From assembly GCA_028707675.1 (NCBI GenBank), contig JAQWAM010000028.1, forward strand, positions 1 to 8,931: 8,931 nt of DNA, read 5' to 3'. This DNA is from Kiritimatiellia bacterium (GTDB lineage: Bacteria > Verrucomicrobiota > Kiritimatiellia > RFP12 > UBA1067). The notes beneath the pieces were generated by a model, which did not search any database, was not told the DNA's origin, and saw only the letters and a list, made by a program, of their open reading frames with translations. Below, in pieces: positions 1 through 7,785 of the stretch. The position numbers were made by a program, and so were the translations under genes. Positions within the stretch are counted from its first letter, which is position 1; the number at the start of each line of letters is the position of its first letter.

Positions 1-989
1 TGATGGCTTTGGTCATGGTGGCGCGCGTATTCACATTGGGCGCGCCGGTCAATCCCGATTGGACGATCGGGCGCAGCCTGGGGTTCCTGTGGATCCCTGA
101 CTTCAGCGCTCTCAAGAGCGGCAAGGTCTGGCTCGAAGCCGCCGGGCAGGTCTTCTTCTCGACCTCGGTGGGCATCGGTGTGCTGCTGACTTACGCAACC
201 TACATGAAGCGTGATGACGACGTGATTCTGCCTGCCACCACCGCCTCGTTTCTGAACACTTTCGTCGAGATTGTGCTGGGCGCCTCGATCGTGATACCGG
301 CCGCATTCGTCTTCTTCGGCCCTGCCGGCGCCACCACCGCGGTGGCCGGCGGCACTTTCGGGCTGGCCTTCCAGACCACGCCGCTGGTCTTCAACCACAT
401 GGCGGGCGGGCCTGTGATCGGCTTCGTTTGGTTCCTGTTGCTCTTCACCGCCGGCGTCACCAGCGCGGTTTCTATGCTGCAGCCGGGAGTGGCCTTTCTT
501 GAGGAGGAGTTCGGCTTCAACCGCAAGCGCTGCATCCTCGTGCTGGGCGGCTTCACTTTCCTGGTCGCGCATCTGGTCATCTTCGGCAACGGCGTGCTGG
601 ACGAGATGGATTTCTGGTTCAGCTCTTTCGGGCTGCCGCTGTTCGCGCTGTTCGAGGCGCTGGTCTTCGCCTGCGCCTTCGGCCGCGCGCGCGGCTGGCA
701 GGAGCTGAAGCGCGATTCGGCGCTGCGGCTGCCCGGATTTTTCAACCCCGTCGTCTTTTTCGTGACGCCTCTGCTGCTGATCGCGATTCTGGCCGGCTGG
801 TTTGTCACCGACGGCTGGAAAACAGTGCTGATGCTCAAATCGTCCGAGTCGGGTTTGGTGCCGCTGTACGCAAAAGAGCAGGTGCCGTGGGTCATCGCCA
901 CGCGCCTCTTCTACCTCGCCTTCATCGCCGGTTTCTGCTGGCTGACCCGCCGCGCCTGGCAAATGCGATCCCGCAACGGCGCGGCGTGA
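1..989 (+). CDS. Sodium:neurotransmitter-symporter (LeuT-fold) family transporter, C-terminal part
   Basis: This is a sodium-coupled symporter of the inner membrane, NSS/SNF family, probably importing an amino acid or similar small amine; the substrate cannot be read from the sequence. The reading frame is open from the left edge, so the first visible ATG (position 3) is internal and the N-terminal transmembrane helices are missing. About 328 residues remain, matching roughly the end of TM5 to TM12 of LeuT. The segment GQVFFSTSVGIG fits the partly unwound TM6, followed by a charged loop (YMKRDDD). LLLFTAGVTSAVSMLQP fits TM8, where the adjacent Thr-Ser are sodium ligands in LeuT. Further hydrophobic helices start near residues 178, 206, 249 and 297 of the fragment. 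The frame stops with TGA at 987-989 inside a strong hairpin. No downstream gene shares its operon closely: clpB starts 198 nt later. Family assignment is firm; substrate and full length are unknown. Confidence 0.93.
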   Translation, partial: MALVMVARVFTLGAPVNPDWTIGRSLGFLWIPDFSALKSGKVWLEAAGQVFFSTSVGIGVLLTYATYMKRDDDVILPATTASFLNTFVEIVLGASIVIPAAFVFFGPAGATTAVAGGTFGLAFQTTPLVFNHMAGGPVIGFVWFLLLFTAGVTSAVSMLQPGVAFLEEEFGFNRKRCILVLGGFTFLVAHLVIFGNGVLDEMDFWFSSFGLPLFALFEALVFACAFGRARGWQELKRDSALRLPGFFNPVVFFVTPLLLIAILAGWFVTDGWKTVLMLKSSESGLVPLYAKEQVPWVIATRLFYLAFIAGFCWLTRRAWQMRSRNGAA

Positions 990-998
990 CGCCGCGCC
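978..998 (+). terminator. GC-rich hairpin at transporter 3' end, loop is the stop codon
   Basis: GGCGCGGCG (978-986) and CGCCGCGCC (990-998) are perfectly complementary, giving a 9-bp all-GC stem with the TGA stop codon as a triloop. The position suggests a transcription terminator or an mRNA 3'-end stabiliser for the transporter gene. No U-tract follows (next bases are CCAAACACAAG), so it is not a classical intrinsic terminator. Calling it a terminator is inference; the hairpin itself is directly visible. Confidence 0.45.
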
Positions 999-1080
999 CC
1001 CAAACACAAGTCATCGCAATTCCTTAAATAACTATCGAGTCATAATGACGCAGCCTGCCGCGCCTGTGAACTATTGTCCC

Positions 1081-1110
1081 TTGACGCCGCCCTGTTTATT
1101 CCTTTAAGTT
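1081..1110 (+). promoter_or_regulatory. Weak candidate sigma-70-type promoter upstream of clpB
   Basis: TTGACG (1081-1086) is a good -35 match. About 17-18 nt downstream there are only poor -10 matches (TTAAGT 1104-1109 or TAAGTT 1105-1110). CCCCAT (1115-1120) looks like a heat-shock sigma-32 -10 element, but no -35 lies at the right distance. If used, this promoter would give a leader of roughly 70 nt carrying both GTTAACAG copies and the SD-proximal hairpin. Much weaker than the -24/-12 site at 1146-1162. Confidence 0.22.
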
Positions 1111-1145
1111 ATTGCCCCATAACAGGTTAACAGATCCTGCGGTTC

Positions 1146-1162
1146 TTGGCACGTCCAGTGCT
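1146..1162 (+). promoter_or_regulatory. Predicted sigma-54 (RpoN) -24/-12 promoter of clpB
   Basis: TTGGCACG (1146-1153) matches the consensus -24 block YTGGCACG at all eight positions. After four bases GTGCT (1158-1162) matches the -12 block TTGCW at four of five. The invariant GG (1148-1149) and GC (1160-1161) are 12 nt apart, as required. The predicted start is about 1173, giving a 15-nt leader that holds the GGAGGG ribosome binding site (1175-1180) immediately before the clpB ATG at 1188. Dyads further upstream (GTCAT-A-ATGAC at 1039-1049; GTTAT-N6-ATAAC at 1108-1123) lie at about -129 and -58 and could be enhancer-binding-protein sites. The motif match is seen directly; sigma-54 dependence is inferred. 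Confidence 0.72.
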
Positions 1163-1176
1163 GTTAACAGGACTGG
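1155..1176 (+). promoter_or_regulatory. 22-bp near-perfect dyad over the clpB promoter and SD edge
   Basis: CCAGT (1155-1159) and ACTGG (1172-1176) flank the 10-bp perfect palindrome CTGTTAACAG (1161-1170); the only break in symmetry is the G/G pair at 1160/1171. The dyad covers the predicted -12 element and start site and ends on the first two bases of the GGAGGG SD. The core GTTAACAG recurs in direct orientation at 1126-1133, 37 nt upstream. It could be a repressor operator or, in a longer transcript, an RNA hairpin partly covering the SD. It does not resemble the CIRCE element bound by HrcA. Confidence 0.5.
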
Positions 1177-1187
1177 AGGGTACAGAA

Positions 1188-3803
<2,616 letters not shown>

Positions 3804-3857
3804 TGCGGACACGGCCCGCAAACCATCCGTGGAACCGCGAATGTCTGTAAATCCTGA

Positions 3858-3877
3858 ACCCTAAACCCTCAGCTTGC
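3858..3877 (+). repeat. Left arm of inverted repeat flanking fprA
   Basis: The 20 nt ACCCTAAACCCTCAGCTTGC match the reverse complement of 5092-5110 with one single-base gap and one mismatch. The arm covers the fprA stop codon (3869-3871) and its last two sense codons. It also contains a CCCTAAA duplication that looks telomere-like but is only two units long. Confidence 0.5.
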
Positions 3878-5062
3878 ACAAACCGGAGGTTTTGCAAGCA
3901 ATAGATGCTTGTCCCGGATGGTGTCGGCCAGCGCGTCCAGTTCGGCCAGCGTATCGCTCTTCGGCAGTCCTTTGCACAAGACAGCGCCGAGCACCTCGAC
4001 TTTAAGGTTCGGGATCAGACTTGTGAGCTGCTCGACCGCTTTTGTGCCCCAGCCGTAAGAACCGATGATCGCGGCGTGCTTGAGCTTGGGGCGCAGGGCG
4101 TTGGCCAGATGCGTTGCGGAAAAGACTATCGGGTGCGGCCCCACATGCACGGTCGGGGTGCCGATCACGATCGTGGCGGCATCCACCAGAGACATGGCGA
4201 GCTTGCCGATGTCGGTGACGGACAGGTCGAATTTGTGGACTTTGACCCCGCGCTCGGCCAGGGCGGCGGTAAGGTAGTTGACCATGATCTCCGTGCTGCC
4301 GTGCATGGAGATGTAGGGCAGCACGACAGTGTTGGTGACGGCGTCGGAAATCCAATCTTCGTAGGCGGAGAGGATCATCTCCGGGTTGTCGTAGACCGGG
4401 CCGTGGCTGGGCGCGATCAGATCGAACTCGCAGGCGCGGACCTTTTTCATGTTGTTGCGGATGGTCGAGCGGAACGGCATCATGATCTCGGCGTAATAGC
4501 GCTTGGCCGCCTCGGCGATGTACGGGTTGTCCCCGACAAAAAGATCGGTGGTGGCCAGATGCGAGCCGAAGAAATCGCAGGAGAAAAGGATGCGGTCTTC
4601 CGGAAGGAAGGTCACCATGGTCTCGGGCCAATGTACCCATGGGGTATGGATGAAACGCAGCGTCTTGTTGCCGAGAGCTATGGTCTCGCCGTCCTCGACC
4701 GTCTTGATGCGGGTCTCGTCCAAATTCAGGTGATCCATCAGCAAGGCTTTGGCTTTAGGCGAGCAGACCAGCGTGGCCATGGGGTACATTTCCAGCACCG
4801 TCGGTATCGAGCCGGCGTGATCCTGCTCGGTGTGGTGCGAGACGATGTAGTCGATCTTTTCAATGCCGTCCAGTTGATGCAGCAGCACGTCCCACATGGC
4901 CGGGTCGACGGTGTCCAGCAGCGCGGTCTTCTCCGAGCCGCGCACGAGATACGCGTTGTAGCTGGTGCCGTCCGGTAGAGGGATCAGCGAGTCGAAGAGC
5001 CTGCGGTTCCAGTCCACCGCGCCCATCCACTGGACATCCTGCGTGATCTGTCTCGGTTTCAT
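3869..5062 (-). CDS. fprA: A-type flavodiiron protein (O2/NO reductase)
   Basis: Flavodiiron proteins are soluble enzymes that reduce O2 to water or NO to N2O, protecting anaerobes. The 397-residue product has the minimal two-domain form. The N-terminal metallo-beta-lactamase-like domain (about 1-250) carries the diiron ligands: the H-x-E-x-D-H motif in SHHTEQDHAG (H77, E79, D81, H82), H144 in WVHWPET, D163 in SCDFFGSH and H220 in APSHGP. The C-terminal flavodoxin domain (about 250-397) has the FMN phosphate loop SMHGSTE and the GSYGWG loop. No rubredoxin or flavin reductase domain is fused, so a separate electron donor is needed and is not visible nearby. The start at 5062 is chosen because AAAGGA sits 7 nt upstream and MKPRQIT matches family N-termini; the frame extends to 5128 without an SD. 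A perfect hairpin (5080-5093) lies just upstream of the SD. The gene is convergent to clpB and downstream, same strand, of the DUF4838 gene, but separated from it by a structured spacer, so it is probably transcribed on its own. Confidence 0.96.
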   Translation of the reverse strand: MKPRQITQDVQWMGAVDWNRRLFDSLIPLPDGTSYNAYLVRGSEKTALLDTVDPAMWDVLLHQLDGIEKIDYIVSHHTEQDHAGSIPTVLEMYPMATLVCSPKAKALLMDHLNLDETRIKTVEDGETIALGNKTLRFIHTPWVHWPETMVTFLPEDRILFSCDFFGSHLATTDLFVGDNPYIAEAAKRYYAEIMMPFRSTIRNNMKKVRACEFDLIAPSHGPVYDNPEMILSAYEDWISDAVTNTVVLPYISMHGSTEIMVNYLTAALAERGVKVHKFDLSVTDIGKLAMSLVDAATIVIGTPTVHVGPHPIVFSATHLANALRPKLKHAAIIGSYGWGTKAVEQLTSLIPNLKVEVLGAVLCKGLPKSDTLAELDALADTIRDKHLLLAKPPVCAS

Positions 5063-5079
5063 TTTGTTTCCTTTCTGAT

Positions 5080-5093
5080 GCGGGCAAGCCCGC
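5080..5093 (-). promoter_or_regulatory. Perfect 6-bp hairpin or operator in the fprA leader
   Basis: GCGGGC-TT-GCCCGC on the minus strand is a perfect dyad ending 17 nt before the fprA ATG, just 5' of the SD. It could be an operator or a leader hairpin that keeps the SD region open. Its upstream side touches the right arm of the flanking inverted repeat (5092-5110). I found no convincing -10/-35 pair for fprA between here and 5268. Confidence 0.4.
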
Positions 5094-5110
5094 AAGGTGA
5101 GGGTTAGGGT
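5092..5110 (-). repeat. Right arm of inverted repeat flanking fprA
   Basis: Read on the minus strand, ACCCTAACCCTCACCTTGC pairs as an inverted copy of 3858-3877 (18 of 20 aligned positions, one gap). Arm-to-arm length is about 1.25 kb and encloses only fprA. No target-site duplication is seen outside the arms. Confidence 0.5.
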
Positions 5111-5161
5111 ATGTGTGTATGTGGGCAAAAACGAGAGGATAACTGGAAGGTTTAAGGTGTT

Positions 5162-5215
5162 GGTAGGGATGCCTCCCCGAGGCGTCCGCGGCGGTTTCGG
5201 GGAAACCGCCCTACC
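5162..5215. repeat. Nested palindromic REP-like element with three-way-junction fold
   Basis: An outer stem GGTAGGG (5162-5168) / CCCTACC (5209-5215) encloses two further perfect hairpins: GCCTC-CCC-GAGGC (5171-5183) and CGGTTT-CGGGG-AAACCG (5192-5208, with GCGGTTT/AAACCGC possible if C5209 is shared). The fold is a small cloverleaf. It lies in the spacer between the end of the DUF4838 gene and fprA and has no coding potential. On the plus strand TTTT follows the outer stem. Architecture and location fit a dispersed REP- or MITE-like intergenic element, which may also act as a terminator. Only one copy is in this window, so dispersal is inference. Confidence 0.65.
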
Positions 5216-5268
5216 GTTTTCAACACGGCTTCAGTGTGACAAAAATGGCCAAAGTTATAGGTAAGCTA

Positions 5269-7407
5269 CTAGGGGAGTTGCTGTTTGGCGTCCGTTGCGG
5301 TTCCTGCGGCAGGGGCCGCGGCCTTTTCGACCTTCAGCGCGGCGAATATCGGATTGAGGTTCCAGAAGCGTTCCTCGCGCCACGCGCCGCCATAGAAGTA
5401 GTCGGAGATGTATGGCTTTTCATGGGCGCGGCGGAAAGCGGTCAGCTCGCGCATGGCCGCTGTTGCCTTTTCAAGACGCTCCGGGCCGGCGGGCAGGTCG
5501 CGGTCGCCGTCGAAGCAGGCCGCCAGCCGGTTTCCGATCCGCGCGTGTTCCAGGCCGTCGCGCAGGAATTTCACGCGCAGGGCGAACTCCGGACGCGGGT
5601 CTTTAGCGGCGGCGGCCTCCGCCTTGTCGAGCAGACGCTCGGCCGGAGAAAAACACTCCGGCGGGAAAGCCTTGTGCGCCAGGATCTGAAAGCGCGGCCA
5701 GCGGTGGCCGTGGTCGATGAAAAGATCGTTGAATTTCTGGAAATTGGCCAGGCAGTACTGTTCCCAGTAGCTGAAATACGCGCGCGCCGCATCAGCGGCG
5801 GGGCCGAAAGCGCCGTAGTACTCGTCCAGAATCTCGTCCACGGTCAGGTGCGGCTTCACGTGCAGTCGCATGTGAACGTAGAGTTTGGTTCCTTGCGCTG
5901 CCCACTGGCCGGTGAGGCTGTCGAAGTTTGTTCCCTCCATGCCGTTCTCGACCGCGAAACGGAAGAAATTGCCGGACTGTCGCGTGTCCACCAGCGGCAT
6001 CACCCAACCGTCGTGCAGGTAGTTCGGGCGGTAGGCGATGCGGATGCCGGTGCGCCGCCAGCCCAGCCACTGCTGTTTTAACCATTCCAGCGCTTCCTCG
6101 CGCATCGGGAAGAAGTCGGTGTGCTGCGGATTGCCCCACGGCACGAACTCGCCGTAAACCTGCGGGCCGAGCTTGATGCCTGAGGTCGGTGCCGGGAAGT
6201 AGCCATAGTAGAGGTAGGTTGTGACCAGCGCATCGGGATTACGTTCGGCGGCCAGCTCCTGCACAGCTTTCCAGAAGCGCGCATAGCGGTCAGATGTACA
6301 CATGGGGCGGTAGAAGCCTTGCAGGACGTGTCCGCGGGCGCGTTGCCACTGCGGGCTTTTCGGCAGCCCGCGGTCAATTTTCGAGACGAGAAAATCCGGC
6401 AGCGGGTCGGGCGGCGGCGCGTCCCAGGCGCGGCAGGCCGGGCAGCGGCAAGCGTCCGGCCAGTCCACCTCGCCCAGGCGTATGTGGGTTTTTCCGTTCC
6501 AGTTTGTGACGATGAAGCGGTGCAAATCCGGATTGCTTACGCACATCGGCACGCCTTGCGTGCCGGATTTCTTGCTCGGGCCGCGCGTGCCGTCCTCATG
6601 CATCATAAACCATTCGGGGTGCCTCGCGCCGTATTTATCCCACCAACCGGTGAAGTGGTGGCCGATCGGCGGCTTGCGGTCCAGACCACCCATGCGATGA
6701 CGGCGCATGTAAGCGCGCAGGTCATGGCCGTAGCGTTCCAAACCTTCCGGCGAGAAGCCCAAGAGTTTTTCGGCTTCGGTGAATGTCAGGTCTTTATTTA
6801 TGGCCGCACGGCGTATGCGGCTCCAGATGATCTCGCGGAAAGCGAGTCGCGGCGTGACGGTCTCGTCGGTGGCGTCCAGCGCGATCCGGCCGGTTTTCGG
6901 CACGTAGGTGCCCAGCTCGCCCGGCCAGAGCCAGCGCACCTTAACCGCGCGCTCGAGCAGCTCGTAGACGCCGAAGAGTGTGCCGCATTTGGAGTTGTAA
7001 GAGTCGAAGGGGTCACCCTTGTCCTCGTCGCCGACGATGTAAAGATCCGGGCCGATAGTGCGCATGACAAAGGTTTCCGGGGGCAGGTTTGTCACATCGA
7101 TCCCCAGCTCGCGCGCGGCCCGGGTCGGCCCGAGAAAAACACGGCAGGCGGTCCCTTCCGGCACGGCCGATTCAGCGACTACCGGCAGCTTAACACCGGT
7201 GGCCAGCTCCACGTGACGCACCAGCTCTTGCGCCGCGTAAACTGTGACCGGCATGGGTTTGTCGGCGGTGACTATCGCCGCGCCGCGCCCGTCAGCCACC
7301 AGCACCGCCGCGGGCCCGGCGGCATCGGCGCCGCAGGCAAAGAGCATGGCAAACGCTAACGTTAAGAGGTCGCGGCCGGTTTTCGCTGTATGTTTATGCA
7401 AGTTCAT
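5269..7407 (-). CDS. Exported DUF4838 protein with alpha-glucuronidase-like N-terminus
   Basis: This family has no established reaction and is usually treated as a carbohydrate-active or carbohydrate-binding protein of polysaccharide-degrading bacteria. The 712-residue product begins with a signal peptide: basic n-region (residues 5-12), hydrophobic LLTLAFAMLFA (14-24), then cleavage after ADA (about 29). LFAC (22-25) could instead be a loose lipobox. Residues 45-175 (VYAAQELVRHVELATG ... GVYELLE) resemble the N-terminal domain of GH67 alpha-glucuronidases. Residues 185-560 carry DUF4838 hallmarks: HHFTGWW (250-256), HPEWF (263-267), MCVSNPDLHRF (289-298) and a Cys cluster C320-x-C322-x-x-C325 that may bind metal. 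A helical C-terminal region ends in an Ala-rich tail. ATG 7407 is preferred over the upstream in-frame TTG 7413 because it gives a normal signal peptide; its own SD is weak, but it overlaps the stop of a mini-ORF with a good SD. Family assignment is good; substrate and activity are unknown. Confidence 0.9.
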   Translation of the reverse strand: MNLHKHTAKTGRDLLTLAFAMLFACGADAAGPAAVLVADGRGAAIVTADKPMPVTVYAAQELVRHVELATGVKLPVVAESAVPEGTACRVFLGPTRAARELGIDVTNLPPETFVMRTIGPDLYIVGDEDKGDPFDSYNSKCGTLFGVYELLERAVKVRWLWPGELGTYVPKTGRIALDATDETVTPRLAFREIIWSRIRRAAINKDLTFTEAEKLLGFSPEGLERYGHDLRAYMRRHRMGGLDRKPPIGHHFTGWWDKYGARHPEWFMMHEDGTRGPSKKSGTQGVPMCVSNPDLHRFIVTNWNGKTHIRLGEVDWPDACRCPACRAWDAPPPDPLPDFLVSKIDRGLPKSPQWQRARGHVLQGFYRPMCTSDRYARFWKAVQELAAERNPDALVTTYLYYGYFPAPTSGIKLGPQVYGEFVPWGNPQHTDFFPMREEALEWLKQQWLGWRRTGIRIAYRPNYLHDGWVMPLVDTRQSGNFFRFAVENGMEGTNFDSLTGQWAAQGTKLYVHMRLHVKPHLTVDEILDEYYGAFGPAADAARAYFSYWEQYCLANFQKFNDLFIDHGHRWPRFQILAHKAFPPECFSPAERLLDKAEAAAAKDPRPEFALRVKFLRDGLEHARIGNRLAACFDGDRDLPAGPERLEKATAAMRELTAFRRAHEKPYISDYFYGGAWREERFWNLNPIFAALKVEKAAAPAAGTATDAKQQLP

Positions 7408-7424
7408 ATCCAACGCGGGTACAT
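7404..7424 (-). other. Six-codon upstream mini-ORF overlapping the DUF4838 start (ATGA)
   Basis: On the minus strand, ATG at 7424-7422 follows a GAGGGGGGCGGG purine stretch and encodes MYPRWI. Its TGA (7406-7404) overlaps the DUF4838 ATG (7407-7405) as ATGA. The main start lacks a strong SD, so coupled re-initiation is plausible. It may be chance: the ORF is only 21 nt. Confidence 0.3.
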
Positions 7425-7445
7425 CCCGCCCCCCTCATTTTCAGC

Positions 7446-7520
7446 TCACGCAAAGGCACAAAGTTCACAAAGGTTTTTTAAAACGACAGTCTTAATCTTG
7501 TGTCCTTCGTGGTTTTGTGC
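7446..7520. repeat. Inverted pair of CACAAAG/CACGAAGG-type repeat arms
   Basis: The left arm has three closely spaced CAAAG units (7451-7472). The right arm, read on the minus strand, is GCACAAAACCACGAAGGAC (7520-7502). Complementary blocks are GCACAAA (7456-7462) with TTTGTGC (7514-7520), and CACAAAGG (7466-7473) with CCTTCGTG (7504-7511, one mismatch). The ACCACGAAGGACAC-type motif resembles short repeats I recall from intergenic regions of unrelated bacteria. It would lie in the 5' leader of the DUF4838 transcript. Confidence 0.5.
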
Positions 7521-7568
7521 GACAAACAATTTGGTTTTATCAGCGTTACTAATGGTAAACAAATTAAC

Positions 7569-7597
7569 AGTCTATTATTTTGTGCCTGCCGCGTCAA
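7569..7597 (-). promoter_or_regulatory. Candidate sigma-70-type promoter for the DUF4838 gene
   Basis: On the minus strand, TTGACG (7597-7592) is followed after 17 nt by TAGACT (7574-7569). The -35 matches 5 of 6 and the -10 only 4 of 6. It would start near 7562 and give a leader of about 155 nt that includes the repeat hairpin (7456-7520). Confidence 0.3.
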
Positions 7598-7605
7598 TGC
7601 CGGGG

Positions 7606-7628
7606 AAAATTCAACTTGGTTGAGTTTT
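7606..7628. repeat. Short dyad in the divergent spacer
   Basis: AAAATTCAAC (7606-7615) and GTTGAGTTTT (7619-7628) form a 10-bp stem with a 3-nt loop, one position being a G-U wobble as RNA. It is followed by T then CC on the plus strand. No gene ends here, so an operator is more likely than a terminator. Confidence 0.3.
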
Positions 7629-7661
7629 TCCGTATATCCTCAGCTCCTTACCGCCTAGCGT

Positions 7662-7688
7662 GTGTGATTCAATTTTATTTAATCACAC
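7662..7688. promoter_or_regulatory. 27-bp near-perfect palindrome, likely protein-binding site
   Basis: GTGTGATT (7662-7669) and AATCACAC (7681-7688) are perfect inverted arms. Symmetry continues inside with AAT (7671-7673) and ATT (7677-7679), leaving one asymmetric pair and a TTT centre. The centre lies about 78 nt upstream of the predicted DUF3127-prmC start site, a usual place for an activator or shared divergent regulator. The TGTGA/TCACA halves are 15 nt apart, not the 6 of a CRP site. Confidence 0.5.
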
Positions 7689-7717
7689 CGCAAAATCGCG
7701 CGCATGAATGAAGAAGT

Positions 7718-7746
7718 TTGAACGCAGAGCGGCGATGTGTTTTAAT
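7718..7746 (+). promoter_or_regulatory. Sigma-70-type promoter of the DUF3127-prmC operon
   Basis: TTGAAC (7718-7723), a 17-nt spacer and TTTAAT (7741-7746) give 4/6 and 5/6 consensus matches at ideal spacing. The predicted start is near 7753, about 33 nt before the ATG at 7786, leaving room for the AAGGA SD (7773-7777). Confidence 0.55.
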
Positions 7747-7759
7747 GAAAGCGCTTTTT
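7746..7759. promoter_or_regulatory. LacI/CcpA-type operator-like palindrome at the transcription start
   Basis: TGAAAGCGCTTTTT contains the perfect 10-bp palindrome AAAGCGCTTT (7748-7757). It matches the classical cre/LacI-family form TGAAAGCGCTTTCA at 12 of 14 positions. It is centred on the predicted +1 of the DUF3127 operon, where a repressor would block initiation. No LacI-family gene is in the window. Confidence 0.35.
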
Positions 7760-7785
7760 GGATTATAACTTTAAGGATTTAGCAT

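Larger units (their letters stand above)
7408..7785. other. Divergent AT-rich intergenic region (378 nt), no gene
   Basis: The spacer separates the divergently transcribed DUF4838 and DUF3127-prmC units. I see no coding sequence beyond the mini-ORF at its left edge. In order it holds inverted repeat-like arms (7446-7520), a candidate minus-strand promoter (7569-7597), a small dyad (7606-7628), a 27-bp palindrome (7662-7688), a plus-strand promoter (7718-7746) and a LacI-type palindrome (7746-7759). Its base composition is clearly more AT-rich than the flanking genes. Confidence 0.75.

Noticed and set aside
1081..1120. Sigma-32 heat-shock promoter (CCCCAT)
   Set aside because: No CTTGAA-like -35 at 13-15 nt spacing; TTGACG is 28 nt away.
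990..1187. CIRCE element for HrcA upstream of clpB
   Set aside because: No TTAGCACTC-N9-GAGTGCTAA-like sequence; the dyad found has a different core.
3804..3868. Intrinsic terminator between clpB and fprA
   Set aside because: Only 4-bp GC stems and no T-tract are present in this convergent spacer.
3851..3872. Telomere-like CCCTAAA repeat
   Set aside because: Only two units; explained as part of the inverted repeat arm and the fprA stop region, not a replicon end.
3905..4978. 357-codon plus-strand open frame opposite fprA
   Set aside because: It is antisense to a gene with all diiron ligands intact; the composition is that of a shadow frame.
6319..7359. 346-codon plus-strand open frame opposite the DUF4838 gene
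   Set aside because: It is the antisense shadow of a GC-rich gene with family motifs on the minus strand; no SD or homology is visible.
7662..7688. CRP/FNR-type site
   Set aside because: TGTGA and TCACA halves are 15 nt apart instead of 6, so a CRP-type dimer would not fit.
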